From positions 24,059-88,058 of the forward strand of contig REBZ01000125.1 of assembly GCA_007692495.1 (NCBI GenBank): 64,000 nt of DNA, given 5' to 3'. Source of the stretch: Alkalicoccus sp. (GTDB lineage Bacteria > Bacillota > Bacilli > Bacillales > Salisediminibacteriaceae). Below the pieces are notes generated by a model. It was given only the letters and a program-made list of their open reading frames with translations, was not told where the DNA came from and did not search any database. Made by a program: the position numbers and the translations under genes. This document shows, piece by piece, positions 57,280-64,000 of this stretch (position 1 is its first letter; each line of letters begins with the position of its first letter).

Positions 57280-58968
57280 ATGACAACGTTAACAGAGAAA
57301 CCGTGGTTTGAATCCTATCCAAAGGAAATTCCGCAGTCCATTGACTATGAAGAGCAGACCCTTCAATACTATTTGAAGCGGGCAGCCCGGGATTTTCCTG
57401 AAAAGACAGCTTTTCATTTTATGGGCAAGGAAATGTCGTACAGTGCCGTCTACGAGGAAGCTCTGAAACTGGCGGACCAGCTGAGGAACCTTGGGGTCGA
57501 AAAAGGGGACCGCGTGGCGGTAATGCTTGCGAATTCCCCACAGGCTGTCATCAGCTATTATGGGATACTGCTTGCCGGAGGAGTCGTTGTTCAGACTAAC
57601 CCGCTGTACGTGGAACGGGAAATAGAGCACCAGATGACCGATTCTGATGCAAAAGTAATGATCTGCCTTGATCTTGTCTATCCGCGTGTAGCTAAAGTAA
57701 AGGAAAAAACACCGCTTACGCATATTATCGTCACCGGAATTAAAGACTATCTGCCGTTTCCTAAAAATAAAATCTATCCGTTTATTCAAAAGAAAAATAC
57801 CGGGATTAAAGTGGACATAACTTATTCCAGCACGCTGCTTTCCTTCACGGAACTGATCGGCAAAGGTCGTGCGGAAGAGATACCGGTCGATGTGAATCCA
57901 AAAGAAGATCTGGCCCTGCTGCAGTATACGGGAGGTACGACGGGCCCGGCGAAAGGGGTTATGCTGACCCACTATAACCTGGTCGTGAACACTCAGCAGT
58001 GTGAAGAGTGGATGTACAAGCTTCAGCCTGGAGAAGAAGTAATTATCGCTGCCCTGCCGTTCTTTCATGTGTACGGTATGACGACCGTTATGAATCTTTC
58101 GGTCCGTATGGCTTTTAAAATGATTATCATTCCTAAATTTGATCCGAAAGAAATCTTAAAGTCCGTCGAAAAACATAAAGCCACCCTTTATCCTGGAGCA
58201 CCGACGATGTATATAGGTCTTCTTAACCACCCGGATATCAAAAAATATGATCTCTCTTCCATAAAAGCCTGTATCAGCGGATCGGCTCCGCTGCCTGTGG
58301 AAGTGCAGACAAAGTTTGAGGAAGTAACAAACGGAAGGCTCGTGGAAGGCTACGGTCTGACCGAAACGTCGCCGGTGGCCGTTTCGAACCTTCTCTGGGG
58401 AAGACGTAAACAGGGATCCATCGGACTTCCGTGGCCGGATACAGATGTCAAAGTACTTTCTGCCGAAACAGGAGAGGAAGCGGCACCGAACGAAGTCGGA
58501 GAGCTGATGGTCAAAGGTCCCCAGGTGATGAAAGGCTACTGGAAACAGCCGGAGGCCACCCAGGCAAGTTTTATGGAGGGCTGGCTTCTGACCGGTGATA
58601 TGGGATATATGGATGAAGAAGGCTTCTTCTATATTGTGGACCGCAAAAAGGATATGATTATCGCCGGCGGATTCAACATTTATCCACGTGAAATTGAAGA
58701 AGTGCTTTATGAATATGAAGGTGTTCAGGAAGTGTGTGTCATCGGTGTGCCGGACCCTTACCGTGGGGAGACGGTCAAGGCGTTTGTCGTACCGAAAGAA
58801 GGGGTGGAACTCTCCGAGGACGCCCTGGACGAGCACTGCAGGAACTATCTGGCTTCCTTCAAAGTACCGCAGTACTATGAGTTCCGCGAAGAGCTTCCGA
58901 AGACAATGGTCGGAAAGATACTCCGCCGGGTGCTCGTGGAAGAAGAACGGGAAAAGCACAAAAAATAA
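57280..58968 (+). CDS. lcfA: Long-chain fatty-acid CoA ligase, copy 1
   Basis: 562 residues, ANL superfamily. AMP-binding motif LLQYTGGTTGPAKGVMLTH (near 212-230), HVYGMT, YGLTETSPVA, GWLLTGDMGYMDEEGFFYIVDRKKDMI (hinge) and the C-terminal Lys in PKTMVGKILRR. Activates fatty acids to acyl-CoA using ATP, first step of degradation. GGGAGG before the ATG. Followed by a paralogue, with the FadR regulator downstream. Confidence 0.95.
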   Translation: MTTLTEKPWFESYPKEIPQSIDYEEQTLQYYLKRAARDFPEKTAFHFMGKEMSYSAVYEEALKLADQLRNLGVEKGDRVAVMLANSPQAVISYYGILLAGGVVVQTNPLYVEREIEHQMTDSDAKVMICLDLVYPRVAKVKEKTPLTHIIVTGIKDYLPFPKNKIYPFIQKKNTGIKVDITYSSTLLSFTELIGKGRAEEIPVDVNPKEDLALLQYTGGTTGPAKGVMLTHYNLVVNTQQCEEWMYKLQPGEEVIIAALPFFHVYGMTTVMNLSVRMAFKMIIIPKFDPKEILKSVEKHKATLYPGAPTMYIGLLNHPDIKKYDLSSIKACISGSAPLPVEVQTKFEEVTNGRLVEGYGLTETSPVAVSNLLWGRRKQGSIGLPWPDTDVKVLSAETGEEAAPNEVGELMVKGPQVMKGYWKQPEATQASFMEGWLLTGDMGYMDEEGFFYIVDRKKDMIIAGGFNIYPREIEEVLYEYEGVQEVCVIGVPDPYRGETVKAFVVPKEGVELSEDALDEHCRNYLASFKVPQYYEFREELPKTMVGKILRRVLVEEEREKHKK

Positions 58969-59061
58969 ACTCGGAAGGAGCCGGCTGTGTCCGGCTTCTC
59001 TTCCTGGTTATTAAAGAGAGATGTTAATCTGCATCAGGAATGGGCATCAGGAGGATATAAT

Positions 59062-60756
59062 ATGCTTACAGAAACAACTGCGAGGCCTTGGCTCAGCCAG
59101 TATCCAGATGCAATTCCGGAATCCCTGGAATATCCGGACAAAACACTTCATTCGTTTCTGAAAGAAGGAGCGCAGGAAGAGCCGGATAAAAAAATTCTCG
59201 ATTTTATGGGCCTGTCTATGACATTTAAAGAAGTTTACGAGCAGGCAGAGCGCTTTGCTGCCGGCCTGCAGAAGCTGGGGGTACATAAAGGAGACAGGGT
59301 GGCAGTCATGCTTGCCAATACGCCTCAGTCGGTCATCAGCTATTACGGGATATTGCTGGCCGGCGGTATCGTAGTCCAGACAAACCCGCTTTATGTCGAG
59401 CGGGAACTGGAGCATCAGATGGTTGATTCGGGGGCGAAAGTAATCGTATGCCTGGATCTTGTGTACCCTAAAGTTCAGGCAGTAAGGAATAATACCGATC
59501 TTGAGCACGTTATCGTGACAAAGATTGCAGACTATCTGCCGTTTCCAAAAAATATGATTTACCCTTTTATTCAAAAAAAGAACACAGGTCTTAAAGTAGA
59601 CGTTTCCTATGACGGCAGCAATCACAGTTTTGTTCATATGGTGAAAAATACCGGCAACCGCCTGACGCCGGTTGAAACGGATCCGGACAGTGATCTGGCG
59701 CTGCTTCAGTATACGGGAGGAACAACAGGTGCTGCAAAGGGAGTGATGCTCACGCACAAAAATCTTGTGGCCAACACGATCCAGTGCATAAGGTGGATGC
59801 ACAGCCTCCAGCACGGGGAGGAAGTCATCCTCTGCGCCCTGCCCTTCTTCCACGTATACGGCATGACGGTCGGAATGAATTATTCCATTATGCACCGATC
59901 CAAAATGGTCATTCTTCCAAAATTTGATACGAAGCAGACGCTGAAAGCGATTGAGCGTCATAAGGTAAGTATATTCCCAGGAGCACCAACGATGTATATC
60001 GGTCTGATTAACGATCCGAACGTCCAGAAATTCGACCTTTCCTCCATCAAAGTGTGCATCAGCGGCTCTGCTCCGCTCCCTGTGGAAGTTCAGCAGCGGT
60101 TCGAAACATTGACAGGGGGGAAGCTGTCGGAAGGTTTTGGACTTACGGAAGCTTCTCCTGTCACTCATTTTAACTTAATGTGGGGGAAACGTCCGACAGG
60201 AAGCATTGGTCTTCCGTGGCCGGACACGGACGTCATGATTTTGTCTGCTGAATCCGGGGAGGAAGCTTCTCCAAAGGAAGTCGGGGAGCTGCTCATACGA
60301 GGACCGCAGGTAATGCAGGGCTACTGGAACCGGCCGGAGGACACAGCGCAGACGATACAGAACGGCTGGCTGTATACCGGGGATATGGGATACATGGATG
60401 AAGAAGGCTTCTTTTATATCGTTGACCGGAAAAAAGATATGATCATTGCCGGAGGATTTAATATTTATCCCCGGGAAATAGAAGAAGTGCTCTATGAGCA
60501 CGAAGCGGTGAAGGAAGCGGTGGCTGTTGGTCTTCCCGATCCTTACCGTGGAGAAACCGTAAAAGTATTTGTCGTTCTGAAAGAAGGCAAGGACGTATCT
60601 GAAAAAGAACTGGATAAATACTGCCGCACGCAGCTGTCATCCTATAAAGTGCCGCGCCTGTATGAATTCCGGGAGGAACTGCCGAAAACGATGGTAGGTA
60701 AAGTACTCCGCCGTGCTCTTCAGGAAGAAGAAAAAGAGCGCCAGAAGTCTAGCTAA
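59062..60756 (+). CDS. lcfA: Long-chain fatty-acid CoA ligase, copy 2
   Basis: 564 residues, same fold and motifs (LLQYTGGTTGAAKGVMLTH, FGLTEASPV, GWLYTGDMGYMDEEGFFYIVDRKKDMI, PKTMVGKVLRR). It is collinear with copy 1 over the whole length, with long identical stretches, so a tandem duplication. B. subtilis has one gene here. AGGAGG seven bases before the ATG at 59062; the longer open frame is unsupported. The two may differ in chain-length preference. Confidence 0.94.
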   Translation: MLTETTARPWLSQYPDAIPESLEYPDKTLHSFLKEGAQEEPDKKILDFMGLSMTFKEVYEQAERFAAGLQKLGVHKGDRVAVMLANTPQSVISYYGILLAGGIVVQTNPLYVERELEHQMVDSGAKVIVCLDLVYPKVQAVRNNTDLEHVIVTKIADYLPFPKNMIYPFIQKKNTGLKVDVSYDGSNHSFVHMVKNTGNRLTPVETDPDSDLALLQYTGGTTGAAKGVMLTHKNLVANTIQCIRWMHSLQHGEEVILCALPFFHVYGMTVGMNYSIMHRSKMVILPKFDTKQTLKAIERHKVSIFPGAPTMYIGLINDPNVQKFDLSSIKVCISGSAPLPVEVQQRFETLTGGKLSEGFGLTEASPVTHFNLMWGKRPTGSIGLPWPDTDVMILSAESGEEASPKEVGELLIRGPQVMQGYWNRPEDTAQTIQNGWLYTGDMGYMDEEGFFYIVDRKKDMIIAGGFNIYPREIEEVLYEHEAVKEAVAVGLPDPYRGETVKVFVVLKEGKDVSEKELDKYCRTQLSSYKVPRLYEFREELPKTMVGKVLRRALQEEEKERQKSS

Positions 60757-60793
60757 TTCTCTCAGATTCCGGTAAGATAAGGACAGATAAAAC

Positions 60794-60827
60794 TTTTCCG
60801 CTCCTCTCGTTGACAGATGGAGCGGAA
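60794..60827 (+). terminator. Hairpin after the second lcfA, overlapping the fadR promoter
   Basis: TTCCGCTCC / GGAGCGGAA stem, 14-base loop. The T run after it is poor; it overlaps the -35 and spacer of the fadR promoter. Confidence 0.45.
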
Positions 60828-60838
60828 TTCGGTATTAT
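60810..60838 (+). promoter_or_regulatory. fadR promoter
   Basis: Perfect TTGACA and TATTAT with a 17-base spacer; start of transcription near 60845, at the edge of the FadR box. Confidence 0.85.
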
Positions 60839-60845
60839 CAGGTTA

Positions 60846-60863
60846 TGAATGAATGATCATTCA
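60846..60863 (+). promoter_or_regulatory. FadR box before fadR
   Basis: TGAATGAATGATCATTCA matches 17 of 18 positions of TGAATGAMTANTCATTCA. Bound FadR would block the fadR promoter: negative autoregulation, relieved by long-chain acyl-CoA. Confidence 0.82.
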
Positions 60864-60894
60864 TTTTTACCGGTCAGAATAGGAGTCGACATCA

Positions 60895-61503
60895 ATGGCT
60901 AAAAAAAGAGGTCAAAAACACGAAAAAATTATTAATGCGGCTGTGAAAGTTATTGCGGAAAACGGCTATCATCATTCCCAGGTCTCTAAAATAGCAAAGG
61001 AAGCAGGCGTCGCAGACGGAACGATTTATCTTTACTTTAACAACAAAGAAGATATCCTGATTTCATTATTTGAAGAAAAAATGGGAGTTTTTGTTGATTA
61101 CATTAAAGACAAAATACAGTATGCTACATCTATAGAGGAAAAGTTATACATTTTAATTTATACGCATCTCACCCTCCTTGAAAAAGATCATGATCTTGCG
61201 CTGGTTACCCAGCTGGAGCTGAGACAGTCCAATATTTCAATACGCTTCAAAGTAAACGAAGTACTGAAAGATTATCTCGGACTGATCGACTCCATTATTG
61301 AAGAAGGAAAAGATTCCGGGGCATTTGATAAAAATATTGATACACGCATGATGCGCCAGGTAATTTTCGGATCCATCGATGAGGTGGTGACCAACTGGGT
61401 AATGAAAGACCACCGTTATGCGCTTTCACCGCTAGCGGAGTCCCTGCACAAGTTCCTGATGAAAGGGTTGAATGCACCTCAGAGAATGGAGGAACAAAGA
61501 TGA
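60895..61503 (+). CDS. fadR: Fatty-acid metabolism regulator FadR (TetR family)
   Basis: 202 residues. TetR helix-turn-helix at about 10-55 (KIINAAVKVIAENGYHHSQV, VADGTIYLYFNNKEDIL), then a helical ligand domain (EKDHDLALVTQLELRQSN) matching B. subtilis FadR (YsiA), which binds long-chain acyl-CoA. AGGAG ahead of the ATG. Overlaps fadB by 4 bases (ATGA). Confidence 0.93.
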   Translation: MAKKRGQKHEKIINAAVKVIAENGYHHSQVSKIAKEAGVADGTIYLYFNNKEDILISLFEEKMGVFVDYIKDKIQYATSIEEKLYILIYTHLTLLEKDHDLALVTQLELRQSNISIRFKVNEVLKDYLGLIDSIIEEGKDSGAFDKNIDTRMMRQVIFGSIDEVVTNWVMKDHRYALSPLAESLHKFLMKGLNAPQRMEEQR

Positions 61504-62282
61504 GTGACTGGCAGTTTATTTCCACTAAAGTAGAAGATCGTATCGGTATGATTACGATGAACAAACCTCCCGCTAATGCTCTCTCTCAGAGTATGATTCT
61601 TGAAATTGGTCATGCTGTGGAAGCATTTCTTGAAGAGGATGAAGTACGGGTAATTGTGCTTCACGGGGAGGGAAAGTTTTTTGCAGCCGGAGCGGACATT
61701 AAGGAATTTACCGGCATTAAACACGGTGATGAATTTGCGGATCTGGCAAGAGAAGGTCAGCGGATTTTCCGCCAGATGGAAACGGCTTCCAAGCCGATAA
61801 TTGCAGCGATCCACGGTGCGGCCCTCGGCGGCGGCCTGGAACTTGCGATGGCCTGCCATATGAGGATTGCCTGTGAAAAAACAAAACTCGGACTTCCGGA
61901 GCTTCAGCTCGGGCTCGTACCGGGGTTTGCCGGAACCCAGCGGCTTCCTAAACTCGTCGGGAAATCAAAGGCGATGGAAATGCTGCTGACTTCTGAACCG
62001 ATGAGCGCTCAGGAAGCGGAAAAGCACGGACTGATCAATCGGTCGGTTCCAGAAGGAACACACCTGGACGAAGCAGTAAAAATCGCAGAAGCTGCCCGTT
62101 ATAAAGGAACAAAAACCGTTCAGTTTATTATGGAACTGCTTCAGCATGCAGAAACCGATCCGATCGAAAGAGGCCAGGAAAAAGAAGCAGTACGTTTCGG
62201 AGATGCTTTTGAATCGTCTGATGCTAAAGAAGGAATTAGTGCTTTTCTTGAAAAAAGAAAACCGGAATTTCAGGATAAATAA
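61500..62282 (+). CDS. fadB: Enoyl-CoA hydratase
   Basis: 260 residues, crotonase family. Oxyanion-hole segments HGEGKFFAAGADIKEF (near 58-73) and AIHGAALGGGLELAMACHMRI with catalytic Glu, then LPELQLGLVPGFAGTQRLP. Hydrates trans-2-enoyl-CoA in beta-oxidation. Translationally coupled to fadR (ATGA overlap; GGAGG inside fadR). A short hairpin terminator follows. Confidence 0.94.
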   Translation: MSDWQFISTKVEDRIGMITMNKPPANALSQSMILEIGHAVEAFLEEDEVRVIVLHGEGKFFAAGADIKEFTGIKHGDEFADLAREGQRIFRQMETASKPIIAAIHGAALGGGLELAMACHMRIACEKTKLGLPELQLGLVPGFAGTQRLPKLVGKSKAMEMLLTSEPMSAQEAEKHGLINRSVPEGTHLDEAVKIAEAARYKGTKTVQFIMELLQHAETDPIERGQEKEAVRFGDAFESSDAKEGISAFLEKRKPEFQDK

Positions 62283-62303
62283 GCTGTTTTTTTCAGCTTT
62301 TTT
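62281..62303 (+). terminator. Short terminator after fadB
   Basis: 6-bp AAGCTG / CAGCTT stem with a T loop, then TTTT. It starts inside the fadB stop codon. Confidence 0.6.
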
Positions 62304-62304
62304 A

Positions 62305-62329
62305 TATAATTTATATGAAAGCGCTTCAA
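62305..62329 (+). promoter_or_regulatory. etfB -10 and cre-like site
   Basis: TATAAT at 62305-62310 and TGAAAGCGCTTCAA at 62316-62329, 12 of 14 positions of the CcpA cre site. CcpA bound here would block etfBA during growth on glucose. The -35 is not clear. Confidence 0.5.
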
Positions 62330-62356
62330 GGAGCGGTAAACATAGGAGGGAATAGT

Positions 62357-63127
62357 ATGAACATTTTTGTTATTTTAAAGCGTACATTTGACACAGAAGA
62401 GAAAATTCAGATCGATAATGGGAAAATCGTGGAAGATGGAGCGGAATTCATCATCAACCCGTACGATGAATACGCAGTGGAAGAAGCCATCCAGCTCCGC
62501 GACGAACACGGCGGAGAAGTCACAGTTGTCACTGTCGGAGAAGAAGAAGCAGAAAAACAGCTCCGTACAGCTCTTGCTATGGGAGCGGACAAAGCTGTTC
62601 TCATTGATAATGAAGACGTGGAAGAAGGAGATACTTTTACGACACAGGCGCTGCTTACTGCATACTTTAAAGACCAGGAAGTAGATATTATTCTCGGTGG
62701 AAACGTAGCTGTCGACGGGGGATCCGGTCAGGTAGGTCCTCGACTTGCTGATCAGCTTGGTATCAATCACGTGACATCGATTACGGATATTGTCGTGGAA
62801 GGCGGTACGGCGAAAATCGAAAAAGACGTGGAAGGCGACCAATTAATGCTGGAAGTTCCGCTTCCGGTACTTGTTACCGCCCAGCAGGGACTGAATGAGC
62901 CCCGCTACCCATCTCTTCCGGGGATCATGAAAGCAAAAAAGAAGCCTCTGGAAACGCTGGATCTTGATGACCTGGACCTTGATGAGGAAGATGTGGAAGG
63001 AAAAACAAAAACAGTGGACCGCTATCTTCCACCGGAAAAGCAGGCCGGCAGAATGCTTGAAGGAGAACCTGAGCAGCAGGTATCCGAGCTTGTAACTCTT
63101 CTTAAAAACGAAGCAAAAGTAATATAA
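62357..63127 (+). CDS. etfB: Electron transfer flavoprotein beta subunit
   Basis: 256 residues. ETF beta fold with NPYDEYAVEEAIQLRDEHGGEVTVVTVG, ALAMGADKAVLI and QVGPRLADQLGINHVTSITDI, and the C-terminal arm. With EtfA it carries electrons from acyl-CoA dehydrogenase to the quinone pool. GGAGGG before the ATG at 62357. Confidence 0.95.
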   Translation: MNIFVILKRTFDTEEKIQIDNGKIVEDGAEFIINPYDEYAVEEAIQLRDEHGGEVTVVTVGEEEAEKQLRTALAMGADKAVLIDNEDVEEGDTFTTQALLTAYFKDQEVDIILGGNVAVDGGSGQVGPRLADQLGINHVTSITDIVVEGGTAKIEKDVEGDQLMLEVPLPVLVTAQQGLNEPRYPSLPGIMKAKKKPLETLDLDDLDLDEEDVEGKTKTVDRYLPPEKQAGRMLEGEPEQQVSELVTLLKNEAKVI

Positions 63128-63155
63128 GTGCAGACGACTAGAAAGGGTGACGTAT

Positions 63156-64000
63156 AATGACAAAACAGCTTGTAATCAGTGAAGTGAAAGACGGAGGCTT
63201 TCGTAACGTATCGTTCGAAGCCGTTGGTGCTGCCAAAATGGTGGATGAAAGTGCAGAAATTGTCGGTGTCGTTCTTGGGGACGGCGTGTCTTCCATTGCA
63301 GATGAATTGTTTCATTACGGAGCAGACCGCGTTATCGCCGTGGAAGCCGATAAACTGAAGGAATATACACCGGAAGCCTATACCCAGGTTCTTATGCAGG
63401 TTATTGAGCAGGAAAATCCGGACGGAATTGTCATGGGGCATACCTCCATTGGCCGTGATGTAACACCGAAACTTGCAAGCAGATTAGGATCCGGTCTCGT
63501 ATCGGATGTCATCGCAATTGAGGGTGGAGCAACATTTATCCGTCCGATCTATTCCGGTAAAGCGTTTGAAAAAGTGGAAATTGAAGAGGGGCTTCAGTTC
63601 TTCACGATCCGGCCGAATAACATTCCGGCGCCGGAAAAAGATGCCGGGAAAAATGGCACAGCTGAAACACTGGATGTCGACATTAAAGACCTTCAGACAG
63701 TCATCAAGGACGTTGTGAAGAACACAACATCGGGAGTGGATCTGTCGGAAGCTTCCGTCATCATTGCAGGTGGACGAGGCCTTAAAAACGAAGAGAACTT
63801 CAAAGTTCTCGACGAGCTGGCAGATGTACTGAACGGAGCAGTCGGTGCTTCCCGCGGTGCCTGTGACGCAGAATACTGTGATTATGCGCTGCAGATTGGA
63901 CAGACCGGGAAAGTGGTTACGCCGGATCTCTATATTGCCGTCGGACTGAGCGGGGCGATCCAGCACGTAGCGGGGATGTCCAACTCTAAAATTATTGTGG
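63156..64000 (+). CDS. etfA: Electron transfer flavoprotein alpha subunit, 5' part only
   Basis: The frame runs off the window; 281 complete codons are visible. N-terminal domain with GHTSIGRDVTPKLASRLGSGL and the FAD domain start IIAGGRGLKNEENF, SRGACDAEYC, QIGQTGKVVTPDLYIAVGLSGAIQH. AAAGGGTGA precedes the ATG, 28 bases after etfB. Probably about 40 residues are missing at the end. Confidence 0.95.

Noticed and set aside
59047..60168. 373-codon minus-strand open frame
   Set aside because: Shadow of the second lcfA.

Overview
This is a low-to-moderate GC Firmicutes chromosome segment from a Bacillaceae-type bacterium. The gene order follows, from memory, the Bacillus subtilis core chromosome almost gene by gene from ytoI to etfA. 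Supporting signs are strong GGAGG ribosome sites, TTG/GTG starts, T-box leaders, an L20 leader, an AUU-started infC, and sites matching LexA(DinR), CcpN, CcpA and FadR boxes. Every sporulation gene that B. subtilis carries in this stretch (ytrH, ytrI, ytvI, ytaF, ytxC, sspI) is absent. This suggests a non-spore-forming lineage, such as the haloalkaliphilic Salisediminibacterium/Alkalicoccus-like bacilli; the taxon is an inference.

Layout. 1-5.5 kb: ytoI (partial), ytpI, nrnA, dnaE. 5.6-12.5 kb: malic enzyme, a GntR/FadR-type regulator, accDA, pfkA, pyk (pyruvate, malonyl-CoA and glycolysis). 12.7-18.6 kb: fxsA, ytwI, citZ-icd-mdh (TCA cycle), a MaoC-type hotdog protein. 19.5-23.5 kb: phoPR and a stand-alone SLAP-domain protein. 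23.7-33.6 kb: polA-mutM-coaE, gapB, speD, nrdR, dnaB-dnaI (repair and replication initiation). 33.7-38.9 kb: mqnC (futalosine menaquinone route), T-box-thrS, L20 leader-infC-rpmI-rplT. 38.9-44.8 kb: ysdA, a TVP38-type membrane protein, ysdB, a dUTPase-like protein, M42 aminopeptidase, a YitT-type membrane protein, an rRNA methyltransferase. 44.8-48.6 kb: T-box-pheST. 49.4-56 kb: rnhC, zapA, yshB, polX, mutS2, yshE and a 27-residue membrane peptide. 57.3-64 kb: the fatty-acid degradation cluster lcfA-lcfA-fadR-fadB-etfB-etfA, with FadR boxes and a cre-like site.

The intergenic spaces hold the most unusual material: a mosaic interspersed repeat family with at least eight loci (13.2, 18.7, 22.3, 29.9, 42.3, 42.8, 48.8 and 56.2-56.9 kb). 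Its ~105-bp core folds into a hairpin whose stems change sequence between copies but stay paired. Two long copies have TTGTTGAT-type inverted ends and are each bracketed by two near-identical copies of the local intrinsic terminator, as if the element targets terminators and duplicates them. A decayed transposase fragment (ISXO2/IS1595-like) lies among these repeats at 42.5 kb.

No tRNA, rRNA, CRISPR array, prophage or plasmid functions were seen.
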